Shown here: in pieces, positions 1-7,770 of the stretch
How positions within the stretch are numbered: the stretch's first letter is position 1
How the letters are laid out: each line of letters opens with the position of its first letter
NCBI GenBank assembly: GCA_029268225.1
Contig: JAJUGJ010000032.1
Coordinates: 1-34,920 of the forward strand
Reading direction: 5' to 3'
Source of the DNA: Burkholderiales bacterium
GTDB taxonomy: Bacteria; Pseudomonadota; Gammaproteobacteria; Burkholderiales; Burkholderiaceae_C
Length of the DNA stretch: 34,920 bases
The notes under the pieces: generated by a model
What the model was told of the DNA's origin: nothing
Seen by the model: the letters and a program-made list of their open reading frames with translations, nothing else
The model's database searches: none
Translations under genes and position numbers: made by a program

Positions 1-425
1 AGGTCCCAGTCTTCCCGCGGCATGGTGAAGCTGTCTCTGATCAGCTTGGCTTTGACTTTCTCTGCCTTGGCCGACACCTTGACCACTTGGGGTGTAGAGG
101 GCTTGCTCACAGGTTTGGCGATTGTTTTGGCGGAAGGCTTGGCAGCCTGCTTGGGGTTGGCTGGGGGCGCAGCCTTCGCCTGGGCCTGAGCGCCAGACTC
201 CGCCAAAAGCTTGTTCGTCGCAGTTTTGGGGGCAGTTTTGGCGCGGGGGGAAGTGCTCTTGCCTGCGACCTTGCTCGCCAGCGTGGACGCAACTTTGCGA
301 GCCACAGGCTTGGCCGTGACGGGTGCGGCGGCCTGTTCGATCGGTGACACAGCTGGCGACGCCGTCACCGGAGCGGGTGGGGCCGTCTGGGGTTCGGTGG
401 CGTTGGGTTGTTGAGCATCGATCAT
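1..425 (-). CDS. Lys/Ala/Pro-rich hypothetical protein, N-terminal part (3' end outside window)
   Basis: An open frame starts at ATG 425-423 and runs off the left edge after 141 codons, so the C-terminus is missing. A strong Shine-Dalgarno (CAGGAG, 431-436) lies 5-6 nt before the start. The first ~110 residues are low complexity, dominated by Ala, Lys, Pro, Thr and Ser, like the basic tails of bacterial histone H1-like proteins. They are followed by a more ordered block with KAKLIRDSFTMPREDW near the edge. I associate a 'RDSFTMP' block with Burkholderiales hypothetical proteins, but this is memory and not a search. There is no signal peptide or membrane segment. The basic tail suggests binding to nucleic acid or another polyanion; this is inference only. 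The upstream AT-rich dyad at 444-474 probably belongs to its promoter. Confidence 0.7.
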   Translation of the reverse strand, partial: MIDAQQPNATEPQTAPPAPVTASPAVSPIEQAAAPVTAKPVARKVASTLASKVAGKSTSPRAKTAPKTATNKLLAESGAQAQAKAAPPANPKQAAKPSAKTIAKPVSKPSTPQVVKVSAKAEKVKAKLIRDSFTMPREDWD

Positions 426-443
426 GCAGTACTCCTGAATGGT

Positions 444-474
444 GTAAATCATTTATATGATATATCTGATTTAC
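444..474. promoter_or_regulatory. AT-rich inverted repeat, candidate operator/promoter of the gene at 1-425
   Basis: GTAAATCA (444-451) and TGATTTAC (467-474) are a perfect 8-bp inverted repeat around a 15-nt A/T-only-like centre containing TATATGATATAT. The stretch stands out as an AT-rich island in GC-rich surroundings and ends 8 nt before the Shine-Dalgarno of the minus-strand gene. Arm centres are 23 bp apart, close to two helical turns, as expected for a dimeric regulator. The central TATCAT/TATAAA-like words could serve as a -10. No regulator is identified. Confidence 0.4.
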
Positions 475-545
475 TCGGGTACGCATCGCGTCACATGCTT
501 GTCATCCAGTGAGTGATACAACGTCCGAAATCATGGGGGGATGCG

Positions 546-758
546 ATGCTGGCAGGATCAAAGCACTGGGGGACCTTACGGGCATGGCTGCAGGTCTCGG
601 TGATGGCGGGGATGGGGGTGTGCAAGACGGCGGCTGCGACCGAGGTCGCACAACATGCAGGCAAGGTCCAGCAGTTGGGCGCTTTCACCGTTTCGTGGGT
701 GTCGTACGTTGACTGGCCGCCCTCGGTATTGCCTTCTGCGCCGGCGAGGCAAGGCTGA
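546..758 (+). CDS. Possible small secreted protein (70 aa), doubtful
   Basis: ATG at 546 opens a 70-codon frame. A G-run (GGGGGG, 535-540) lies 5 nt upstream and could act as a weak ribosome binding site. Third positions are mostly G or C, as in real genes of this window. The N-terminus has Lys and Arg, then a hydrophobic stretch (WLQVSVMAGMGVC) and an Ala-rich AAA site near residue 30, resembling a Sec signal peptide; the mature part would be only ~40 residues. No family is recognised. It could equally be a decayed gene or chance. The stop codon directly precedes the right arm of the inverted repeat at 699-767. The antisense frame here is Cys-rich with no family resemblance and was not preferred. 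Confidence 0.3.
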   Translation: MLAGSKHWGTLRAWLQVSVMAGMGVCKTAAATEVAQHAGKVQQLGAFTVSWVSYVDWPPSVLPSAPARQG

Positions 759-767
759 GTACGACAC
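699..767. repeat. Long-range inverted repeat (9-bp arms) after the 65-aa ORF
   Basis: GTGTCGTAC (699-707) is perfectly complementary to GTACGACAC (759-767), enclosing 51 nt with smaller internal complementarities (TTGCCT/AGGCAA, CCTCG/CGAGG). On the minus strand it begins 7 nt after the stop codon of the 65-aa ORF, the place expected for a 3' transcript hairpin. No T-tract follows on either strand, so it is not a classical intrinsic terminator. Confidence 0.45.
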
Positions 768-774
768 TTGGGGT

Positions 775-972
775 TCACAGCCCTTCGTCGTTTTCGTCGC
801 TGCCGTCAAAGTCGTCCAAAGCATAACCTTGCTCGGCCAAGGATGCGACCAGTAAGGCGAGGGCCTTGCGTTCAAGTTCGATGCTGGGGCGGTGGCCGAC
901 CGGATTCAGTGCGATCGCTTCACGTAGCATCAGGGCGGCATTGCCGATTTGGCGGATCTCAAGGGGGATCAT
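775..972 (-). CDS. Hypothetical 65-aa protein, probably cotranscribed with the fasciclin gene
   Basis: ATG at 972-970, stop at 777-775. The product starts MIPLEIRQIGNAALMLREAI, looks mostly helical, and ends in a very acidic tail (DDFDGSDENDEGL). No signal peptide, membrane segment or known motif is visible. Use of G/C third positions and a GAGG ribosome binding site 7 nt before the start support a real gene. It lies 91 nt downstream of the fasciclin gene on the same strand. The ribosome binding site falls inside the 3' arm of the perfect 11-bp inverted repeat 978-1055, which could mask it. Function unknown; the overlapping plus-strand frame looks like a shadow. Confidence 0.55.
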   Translation of the reverse strand: MIPLEIRQIGNAALMLREAIALNPVGHRPSIELERKALALLVASLAEQGYALDDFDGSDENDEGL

Positions 973-977
973 GTCAG

Positions 978-1055
978 GGCCTCACTCCACAATCACTGAG
1001 AGCAGCCGTCTATCTTAGAAGGCTGTCGCGGTCAGTTTGATGACGGAGTGAGGCC
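978..1055 (-). promoter_or_regulatory. 78-nt stem-loop sequestering the ribosome binding site of the 65-aa ORF
   Basis: GGCCTCACTCC (978-988) and GGAGTGAGGCC (1045-1055) form a perfect 11-bp stem. Inside it the arms continue imperfectly (ATCA/TGAT, CTGA/TCAG, CAGCC/GGCTG) up to a loop near 1008-1020. Read on the minus strand it starts 8 nt after the fasciclin stop codon and ends 5 nt before the ATG of the 65-aa ORF. The GAGG ribosome binding site (983-980) is entirely inside the stem. This could uncouple translation of the second gene or cap the 3' end of the first transcript. No T-tract follows. Confidence 0.5.
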
Positions 1056-1063
1056 GCTGGCGG

Positions 1064-2017
1064 TCAGCCCGGGGGCAATGCAGGCAGGATCACCTTGTCG
1101 ATGACATGGATCACGCCATTGCTGGTCAGCACATCGGTGGTCACGATGCCGGCCGTGCGGTTGACGGCGTCAACGATCTGCAGGCTGCTGTTGACGCGCA
1201 ATGCCGTGCCTTCCACGGTGGTGATCGCCGTGTCGATGGGCACTTCGGCTTTCAACACGCGTGCAGGCAACACGTGGTAGGTGAGGATCTGGGTGAGCAG
1301 GGCGGTGTTGGCAAACAAGTCGTCCTTGCTCACGCTCAACTCGTCCAATGCCGCCTCGAACGCCGCATTGGTGGGCGCGAACACCGTGAACGGGCCGTCG
1401 CCTTGCAGGGTGGCGACCAAACCAGCGGCTTGAACCGCTTCGACCAGGATGCTGAACTCAGGAGCCAGCGCCAGGGCTGTTTCCACGATGTCCTGGTCGG
1501 CAGGCAAGATCACCTTGTCAATGCCATGAATCACGCCATTGCGCGCATACAGGTTGGTGACCTTGATGTTCGAGGTGCGGTTGCGGCCGTCGGTGATGAC
1601 CGGGCCGTCTGGGGTGTTGTCGATCTTGAAGATGTCACCCTGCACCGTCTCGATAGCTTCCCCGAACGGGATGTTGGCCGCGGTCACGCGCGAGGGCAAC
1701 ACGTGGTAAGTCAGCACGGCCGTCAGCAGGCCGGTGTTGGCAAACAAGTCTTCCTTGCTGGTTTCCAATTCGTCCAACAGGTTGGCGAAGGCCGTGTTGT
1801 TTGGCGCGAAGACCGTGAACGGGCCGCTGCTCTTGAGGGTGTCAACCAGACCGGCTGCTTGCACCGCCTCCACGAGCAGGCTGTACTCAGGTTTGGCGCT
1901 CAGAACTTCGACGATGTCGCTGAAGTCGTCGTCGCCACCGCCGCAAGCGGACAGCGTCAGTGCGACGCCGCTGGCCAGGCTCAGCTTCAGGAATTGACGT
2001 TTGCTCAGTGCGTTCAT
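1064..2017 (-). CDS. Fasciclin (FAS1) double-domain lipoprotein
   Basis: I chose ATG 2017 (317 aa) because GGAG sits 6 nt upstream and the protein then begins with a clean export signal; the frame stays open further upstream. Residues 5-11 (SKRQFLK) resemble a KR-type twin-arginine motif, followed by a hydrophobic core and a lipobox LSAC with Cys25. The mature protein is anchored after a GGGDDD linker. Two FAS1 repeats follow, about residues 33-172 and 176-315. Each has the FTVFAP block, the TYHVLP block (H-motif) and a closing VIH.IDKVILP. FAS1 domains are extracellular adhesion or matrix modules; here the protein probably sits in the inner or outer membrane facing out. No partner enzyme is adjacent. 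It is divergent from nnrD. The family call is secure, the ligand unknown. Confidence 0.92.
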   Translation of the reverse strand: MNALSKRQFLKLSLASGVALTLSACGGGDDDFSDIVEVLSAKPEYSLLVEAVQAAGLVDTLKSSGPFTVFAPNNTAFANLLDELETSKEDLFANTGLLTAVLTYHVLPSRVTAANIPFGEAIETVQGDIFKIDNTPDGPVITDGRNRTSNIKVTNLYARNGVIHGIDKVILPADQDIVETALALAPEFSILVEAVQAAGLVATLQGDGPFTVFAPTNAAFEAALDELSVSKDDLFANTALLTQILTYHVLPARVLKAEVPIDTAITTVEGTALRVNSSLQIVDAVNRTAGIVTTDVLTSNGVIHVIDKVILPALPPG

Positions 2018-2079
2018 GATGGCTCCAATGCGTTGAAATTGCCGTTGAAGGACCGGTTGGTTCACGATAAAACCATTCG

Positions 2080-2093
2080 GTATCAATTAATAC
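2080..2093. promoter_or_regulatory. Near-palindromic AT-rich site in the fasciclin/nnrD intergenic region
   Basis: GTATCAATTAATAC is palindromic at 12 of 14 positions and lies in the only AT-rich patch of the 239-bp gap between the divergent fasciclin gene and nnrD. It is 63 nt upstream of the fasciclin start and may be an operator or part of a promoter. I could not place convincing -35/-10 pairs for either gene. Confidence 0.25.
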
Positions 2094-2256
2094 TAAACAG
2101 TTCAGAATTGAAACTTGTTGGTTGTCCATGCGATTCGTGTGGTCTTGTTGGCGATTTCAGAGGGGAAGCGGTGCGAGAGTCCCCCTGAGTGAGGGTGTTG
2201 GCGGCACACTGTGAGGCGAATCTGGCTTGGGGCGTGGAGTCGCCTTTGCAACCAAC

Positions 2257-3801
2257 ATGGCATGTGAATTACTGACAGTGGGGCAGATGGCTCAGGCGGA
2301 CGCCCTCACCATCGAGCGCGGCACGCCCGGCTTCACCTTGATGCTGGCTGCGGGGCAGTCGGTGGCCCGCGCCATCTTGCAGCGCTGGGCGCCGCGGCCC
2401 ACAGTGGTGCTGTGCGGCCCTGGCAACAACGGCGGCGATGGACTGGTGGCCGCGGCGTCGTTGCTGCAGCAGGGCTGGTCTGTGGAGGTGGTGTTGCTGT
2501 CAGAACCCGATGCCTGGTCGGGTGATGCCCGCATGGCGTGGCGGCACTGGCAAGCCATGCATGCCGAGTTCGCTGCTGGTACGCCAGTGAGCCGGCCTTT
2601 GGAGGCGTCTTGCCTCGACGGACGGACCTTGGTGGTTGATGCCTTGTTTGGCGCCGGCTTGACCCGCCCGCTGGAGGGGGCCGCCGCCGAAACGCTCGCC
2701 AAGGCGCAGCGCAGGGCGCTGCCCATTGTGGCGGTGGACGTCCCGAGCGGCGTTTGGGGAGACAGTGGGGCCGCTACAGGTGCCGTGCACTGCGAACTGA
2801 CGGTCACGTTCTTCCGCCTCAAACCCGCGCATTTGCTGATGCCGGGGCGTGCCCTGTGTGGCGAGACGGTGCTGGCCGATATCGGGGTGCCCGATACCGT
2901 GTTGCCGCACCTGCAACCGCGCACCTGGGAGAACGTTCCCACCGTGTGGCAAACCGTTTACCCTCGGGCCGATACCGCAGGGCACAAATACCACCGCGGT
3001 CATGCCCTGGTCTGGGGCGGTGCACAGATGACCGGAGCCCCCCGTCTGGCGGCACGCGCGGCGGCGCGCGTCGGGGCAGGGCTGACCACCGTGTGTGTGC
3101 CCCAGTCAGCGTGGGCGGTGTACGCTGCCAGCCTGACCAGCATCATGGTGCATCCGCTTGCCGGGGTCGGACCCAACCAGTGGCAGGGGGGGCTGCAGTC
3201 CTTGCTCGACGATGCTCGCTTGAGCGCCGTGCTGATCGGCCCCGGGGCTTTGGGGGGAACGCACCCTGGCGGCCTCAAGGGCCTGGTCTTGACAGTGTTG
3301 GCCAGTGGTCGGCCTGTGGTGCTCGATGCCGATGCGCTGTCGGTCTTCCAGGACGATCCTGAGTTGTTGTTCGCGGCGATTGCCGGCCATGGACGCCCGG
3401 TGGTCATGACGCCGCACGATGGCGAGTTCTCGCGCATCTTTGCCCCCTCGACGATGGCAAACTGCGACAGCAAGCTGGCGCGGGCACGCAAGGCTGCGCA
3501 ATTGAGTGGGGCGGTGGTGTTGCTCAAAGGACCGGACACCGTGGTGGCCGCCCCCGATGGCCGTGCGGTGATCAATGCGTCTGCGCCACCCACGTTGGCC
3601 ACGGCTGGTTCCGGCGATGTGCTGGCAGGCTTGATCTTGGGCTTGCTGGCGCAGGGCATGCCGGCCTGGCAGGCGGCCTGTGCCGCCGTCTGGTTGCATG
3701 GCGAGGCGGCTCAGGCCTTTGGGCCGGGCCTGTTGGCCGATGACTTGCCGGAGCAGATTCCCACAGCATTGCGCCGCCTGGCGGCCCATGGGCTGGGCTG
3801 A
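2257..3801 (+). CDS. nnrD: Bifunctional NAD(P)H-hydrate repair enzyme (epimerase + ADP/ATP-dependent dehydratase)
   Basis: 514 aa from ATG 2257; a TTG at 2227 in the same frame is a possible earlier start, but the conserved part begins right after the ATG. The N-terminal YjeF_N/epimerase domain (about 1-220) shows GPGNNGGDGLVAA, DALFGAGLTRPL and VDVPSGVWGD. The C-terminal dehydratase domain (about 235-510) shows KYHRGHALVWGG, IGPGALG, LDADALSVF, MTPHDGEFSR, the LLKGPDTVVA strand and the nucleotide-binding loop ATAGSGDVLAG. The enzyme re-epimerises and dehydrates damaged NADHX/NADPHX in the cytoplasm. The domain order and length match the bacterial fusion NnrD (formerly YjeF). It converges with the diguanylate cyclase gene with no gap: the two stop codons lie back to back. 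Confidence 0.95.
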   Translation: MACELLTVGQMAQADALTIERGTPGFTLMLAAGQSVARAILQRWAPRPTVVLCGPGNNGGDGLVAAASLLQQGWSVEVVLLSEPDAWSGDARMAWRHWQAMHAEFAAGTPVSRPLEASCLDGRTLVVDALFGAGLTRPLEGAAAETLAKAQRRALPIVAVDVPSGVWGDSGAATGAVHCELTVTFFRLKPAHLLMPGRALCGETVLADIGVPDTVLPHLQPRTWENVPTVWQTVYPRADTAGHKYHRGHALVWGGAQMTGAPRLAARAAARVGAGLTTVCVPQSAWAVYAASLTSIMVHPLAGVGPNQWQGGLQSLLDDARLSAVLIGPGALGGTHPGGLKGLVLTVLASGRPVVLDADALSVFQDDPELLFAAIAGHGRPVVMTPHDGEFSRIFAPSTMANCDSKLARARKAAQLSGAVVLLKGPDTVVAAPDGRAVINASAPPTLATAGSGDVLAGLILGLLAQGMPAWQAACAAVWLHGEAAQAFGPGLLADDLPEQIPTALRRLAAHGLG

Positions 3802-5544
3802 TCAGCCTGTGCAGGTCCGGTTCTTGCCCGTGCGCTTGGCCTCGTAGAGTGCCACGTCCGCACGGTCGAGGGCAGCTTCAATGGCTTCACCGGGGCGGTA
3901 AATCGTGACACCAGCCGAGAAGGTGATGAAGACCTTGTGGGTGTCGTGGGTGAAGAACTCGGCGCTGAGGCTGCGTTGCAGCCGTGTGAGCGCCTTCTGA
4001 GCTTCGTCCAGCGGGGTGTCGGGCAACATGACCACGAACTCCTCCCCGCCATAGCGCGCGACGACGTCCACCGGTCGCAAGGACTCACTGACCCGTCTGG
4101 CCAGGAATTTCAGGGCTTCGTCACCGGTCTGATGGCCCAGTTGGTCGTTGAGCTTCTTGAAATTGTCCACGTCCAGCAATCCCACTGCCAACGGGGTGCC
4201 CTGACGTTCGACTCGGGCTTGCTCGGCCTCGAACGCACGCATCAACCCCCGGCGGTTGGCGATCTGGGTGAGCGGGTCGGTGGAGACTTCGTCAGACAAC
4301 TTGCGGATTTCGTCTTCCAACTCACGCACGCGGTCGGTGAGTTCGGTGGCCCGCGCGTGTTCGCTTTGCAAGCGGGTTTGCGTTTGTGTGACGACGGACT
4401 GAACCTCGCGGCTTTCTTCCACCATTTCACGCACGATGCCCGCGAGGCTCTGGATGGAGTCGGCGGCGCCAATCGTTTCGGCGTACACACCCAGCTTGCT
4501 CTGGAAGCGATCGGTGGTGCTGCCCAGCAGAGCGATCTGCTGCAGCATTTGGTGGATCAGATCCTTGAGAGCTTTGCGGGCGGCTTCCCGCTCCTGCTTG
4601 AGCTCGAGTTGGCGCGCCCGCGTGTCGCTGAGCAGTTGCTGCATGTGGCGCACGCCGCGGCTGTGCAGCCCTTCGTCGAGTTGGTGGCGCATGGCCTGGC
4701 ACTGCCCCTGCACCCAGCTGTCATCCTCCGACAGGTCGACGAGGCTGTCGGTGAGCGAGTGACACAACTCGGTGAGCTGTGTGATCAGGTGGTGGCGGTG
4801 CTCAATGATGCGCTGCGCCTGTTCGCACGCCTGGGTGAGTTCGGCTTGAACAGCGGTGGCGTCGGGCTGGTCAGAAGCGCGGCTGTGTGCCAGCGCGTCG
4901 CGCAGGGCCTGAGCGGCCTCCTGGGATGGCGGCTGATCTGGGGGCAGCGCCACCAGCACGGTCTGCTCCAGCTGGGCCAGGGTGTGCAGCGCCACGGCCG
5001 GCCAGGTGACCTGCTCGCTGCTGTCGCTCTCACCGAGCGTGAGCTTGATGGGGCTGACCGGAGCTGAACCCTGGGAGGCGGTGCTGATGTCGTCGCTCCC
5101 AGGGGCCTGTGGCAGCGGTGCTGAGCCGTCGTCTTCCAGCAGGGTGTTGTCCAGTGTGTCGCTGTCCCAGCTGCTGACCAGTTGGCTGAGGCGCTGGTGC
5201 AGGCGCGTGGCAGAGCTGCGGCTGCCTTCGATGACACGCTGCAGACTGTCCTTCTTGCGTGCGGTGGTCCACTGCCGCCCTCCGCGCTCGGCGCCGCGCA
5301 CGATGCGCGCGATCAGGTCTGCCCAGCGTGCGCCCTCTTCGGAAGGGGAAGGCAAGCCATCCAGTGGTGCAGGTTGGGTGATGCCGCCAAAGTCGGTTTC
5401 CTCGCCCGACTCCAGGGCGTAGGCCTTGCGGTAGTTTTCGGGGGTGGGTTCCTGTCGCTGTTGGGCCAGGCGCACCAGCGCTGCTTTGGCAATCTGTGCA
5501 GGAGTGAGTTCGCCGGGTGGACGCCGGCCAGGGGTGGTGGACAT
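3802..5544 (-). CDS. Diguanylate cyclase (GGEEF) with coiled-coil N-terminal region
   Basis: 580 aa. The C-terminal GGDEF domain (about 415-575) begins DPLTQIANRRGL and carries the active-site signature R-Y-GGEEF (499-503), so cyclisation of two GTP to c-di-GMP is predicted. An RxxD inhibitory site (RPVD, 490-493) sits exactly five residues before GGEEF, indicating product feedback. The N-terminus (about 10-55) has a conserved-looking helical block (TPAQIAKAALVRLAQQRQEPTPENYRKAY, positions 14-42); residues ~180-410 are Gln/Glu/Leu-rich and likely coiled coil. There is no signal peptide or membrane segment, so it is probably cytosolic. It is the last gene of a three-gene operon, 3 nt after the stop of the EAL protein, and is presumably tuned by the upstream kinase through an unseen interaction. 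Confidence 0.93.
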   Translation of the reverse strand: MSTTPGRRPPGELTPAQIAKAALVRLAQQRQEPTPENYRKAYALESGEETDFGGITQPAPLDGLPSPSEEGARWADLIARIVRGAERGGRQWTTARKKDSLQRVIEGSRSSATRLHQRLSQLVSSWDSDTLDNTLLEDDGSAPLPQAPGSDDISTASQGSAPVSPIKLTLGESDSSEQVTWPAVALHTLAQLEQTVLVALPPDQPPSQEAAQALRDALAHSRASDQPDATAVQAELTQACEQAQRIIEHRHHLITQLTELCHSLTDSLVDLSEDDSWVQGQCQAMRHQLDEGLHSRGVRHMQQLLSDTRARQLELKQEREAARKALKDLIHQMLQQIALLGSTTDRFQSKLGVYAETIGAADSIQSLAGIVREMVEESREVQSVVTQTQTRLQSEHARATELTDRVRELEDEIRKLSDEVSTDPLTQIANRRGLMRAFEAEQARVERQGTPLAVGLLDVDNFKKLNDQLGHQTGDEALKFLARRVSESLRPVDVVARYGGEEFVVMLPDTPLDEAQKALTRLQRSLSAEFFTHDTHKVFITFSAGVTIYRPGEAIEAALDRADVALYEAKRTGKNRTCTG

Positions 5545-5547
5545 GTT

Positions 5548-7770
5548 TCAGCTCAGGGTGCTGACAGGTGGGGGAAACAAAGGGGCAGTGTCGGACACGC
5601 GCGGCAGGCCATCACCCTGGAGCACCTCGTTCAACCATGTGGCAACCTGGGCTGCGGGCATGGGCCGCGCAAACAGGAAGCCCTGGCAGATGTGGCAACC
5701 CAGGCTGTAAAGCACCTCCATCTGGGCGGTGGTTTCCACGCCCTCGGCGATCACGCGCAGGCCCAGTGCGCGGGCCAGCGCGATGATGGCCGAGACCACT
5801 GCAGAGCTCTGGGGGGTCTCACCCAGGTCGCGCACAAAAGACCGGTCGATCTTGAGTTCGCTGATGGGCAGACTGGTCAGGTAGGCCAGTGAGGAATAGC
5901 CGGTGCCGAAATCATCAATGGAGATCTCGACACCAATCTGGTTCAGGCGGGTGAGCGAGGGCACCACACCTTGCAGGTCCTTCATCAGCCCGGTTTCGGT
6001 GATTTCAAGCTCCAGCGCACGCGGGGAAATGGCTTCTCGCTGGAGGATGCGTTCAATTTGGGCCACCAAGTCGTCCTGCTCGAACAGTCGGCTGGGCAGG
6101 TTGACGGCAATCGAGGCGTCGAATCCGAATTGGGCTTGCCATTGCTTGGCCTGACGGGCGGCTTCGCCGATGGCCCACAGGCTCATCTCGTTGATCAAAC
6201 CCGTGGATTCGGCCAGCGGGATGAACTCGGCCGGCGAGACCAACTGGTTGCCGCGCTGCCAGCGCATCAAGGCTTCCACGCCCACCATGCGGTGGGTGCG
6301 CACGTCGATCTTGGGCTGGTAGTGCAGCACCAACTCTTGCCGCTCCAGTGCCTTGTGAAGGGCGGTGTCGAGGTCCAGGCGCACGCGACCTTTGCTGGCA
6401 AGGTGCGGGTCGTAAAGTTGCGCCATGTTGCGACCCTGGCTCTTGGCAAGGTCCATGGCCACATCGGCGTGCCGCAACAGATCGGCGGCGTTGATCCCGT
6501 GTGCGGGATACACCGCCACGCCAATGCTGGCCGTGACGAAACATTCCTGCCCGCCGATGGTCAGGGGCGCACGCAGCGCGTCCAGCATGCGGTGCGCCGT
6601 GGCCAGGGCCTCATCCGGGTGGTTCACTTCGGGCAGCAGCACCACGAACTCGTCGGCGCCCAAACGGCCCACGGCCTCCAGGTTGCGGTGCGCGCGGGTG
6701 GATTGCAACTCCAGCGGGCCGTCGAGCATCTCTTCCGAGTGGCGCACGCAGGCGCGCAAGCGGTGGGACGCCTCGATCAGCAACTCGTCGCCGGCATGGT
6801 GCCCCAGGTTCTCGTTGATGATCTTGAAGCTGTCCAGACCCACTTGCAGCAGGGCCACACCATGGTGCAGGCGGCGTGCATGTTCGATCGCGCGTTCGCT
6901 GCGTTGGAACAACTGGCGACGGTTGGGCAGCCCGGTGAGGGTGTCAAAGTTGGCGAGGTGCTTGATCTGGTCTTCGGCCAGGCGGCGGTCGGTCACGTCT
7001 TGCACGATGCCGGTGTAGCCGACCAGGGTCGCGTGCTCGTTGAACTCGGGCTCTGCCTCTAGATGGAGGATCCGCTGGCGGCCGTCGCTGATGTTGACTT
7101 TGACGTCGAGGCAGAGGACGGAGCCATGACGCCAGATCTCGTGCAGCAAATACTGGAAGCTGCGGCGTTCGTCAGTGGGCATCATGCGCAGCACCTGCCG
7201 CAGGCTGACATGTTCACGGGGCCCCAGGCCGAGCACCCGCAGACCTTCAATCGACATGTCGAGGTGGCCTGAACCGCGGCGCCAATCAAAGCTGCCCATG
7301 CGGGCCAGGTCCTGCGCACGGGCCAGCTTGGCTTTGCTGCGCTCCAGTTCAATGCGTGTGCGCGCCGAGCGCAGCAGGTAGCGCAAGCGGCCGGCGAGCA
7401 GGCTCCATTGGGTGCTCTTGACGAAGAAGTCTGTGGCGCCTGCTTCGTAGGCTCGGGTGATCGAGGCATCGTCGTCCAAGCCGGTGAGCATCAGCACCGG
7501 AATCGACTCGTGCCCAGGGATGTTGCGCAACTCCTGGCAAGTGGCGAAGCCGTCCAGACCCGGCATGACCGCGTCCAGCACGACGACATCCGGCAGCCAG
7601 TCTCCCAGCAGACGCAGGGCGCGTTCCCCGGATGTGACCTCGGTGACCGCAAACCCGCGCTCTCGCAAGGCGATCGACGTCAGCAGCAGGGTGACCTCGT
7701 CGTCATCGACCAGCAAGACCTTGGGCTGCGCCTGGTCCTCGTCGTCGATCAACGGGTGGCCCCGAGTCAT
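5548..7770 (-). CDS. Response regulator with PAS, degenerate GGDEF (GADEF) and EAL domains
   Basis: 740 aa from ATG 7770, which overlaps the stop of the upstream kinase as ATGA; this fixes the start although the frame is open further upstream. Receiver domain about 15-135, with acidic DDD at 22-24, phospho-acceptor Asp66 (VVVLDAVMPG) and Lys118. A PAS-3-like fold follows (about 150-265). GGDEF domain about 270-440 with TLTGLPNRR; its signature is GADEF (371-375) instead of GGDEF, and the I-site position reads RNLE, so cyclase activity is doubtful. EAL domain about 470-730 has all hallmarks: EAL at 499-501, ITETGLM, IDDFGTGYSSL, KIDRSFV, IAEGVET and a C-terminal QGF. Predicted output: phosphorylation-controlled hydrolysis of c-di-GMP, with the GADEF domain perhaps as a GTP sensor. 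Confidence 0.94.
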   Translation of the reverse strand: MTRGHPLIDDEDQAQPKVLLVDDDEVTLLLTSIALRERGFAVTEVTSGERALRLLGDWLPDVVVLDAVMPGLDGFATCQELRNIPGHESIPVLMLTGLDDDASITRAYEAGATDFFVKSTQWSLLAGRLRYLLRSARTRIELERSKAKLARAQDLARMGSFDWRRGSGHLDMSIEGLRVLGLGPREHVSLRQVLRMMPTDERRSFQYLLHEIWRHGSVLCLDVKVNISDGRQRILHLEAEPEFNEHATLVGYTGIVQDVTDRRLAEDQIKHLANFDTLTGLPNRRQLFQRSERAIEHARRLHHGVALLQVGLDSFKIINENLGHHAGDELLIEASHRLRACVRHSEEMLDGPLELQSTRAHRNLEAVGRLGADEFVVLLPEVNHPDEALATAHRMLDALRAPLTIGGQECFVTASIGVAVYPAHGINAADLLRHADVAMDLAKSQGRNMAQLYDPHLASKGRVRLDLDTALHKALERQELVLHYQPKIDVRTHRMVGVEALMRWQRGNQLVSPAEFIPLAESTGLINEMSLWAIGEAARQAKQWQAQFGFDASIAVNLPSRLFEQDDLVAQIERILQREAISPRALELEITETGLMKDLQGVVPSLTRLNQIGVEISIDDFGTGYSSLAYLTSLPISELKIDRSFVRDLGETPQSSAVVSAIIALARALGLRVIAEGVETTAQMEVLYSLGCHICQGFLFARPMPAAQVATWLNEVLQGDGLPRVSDTAPLFPPPVSTLS

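Noticed and set aside
491..778. Cys-rich 95-codon minus-strand frame
   Set aside because: No family resemblance or clear ribosome binding site, and it overlaps the inverted repeat; the opposite strand has slightly better coding signs, though also weak.
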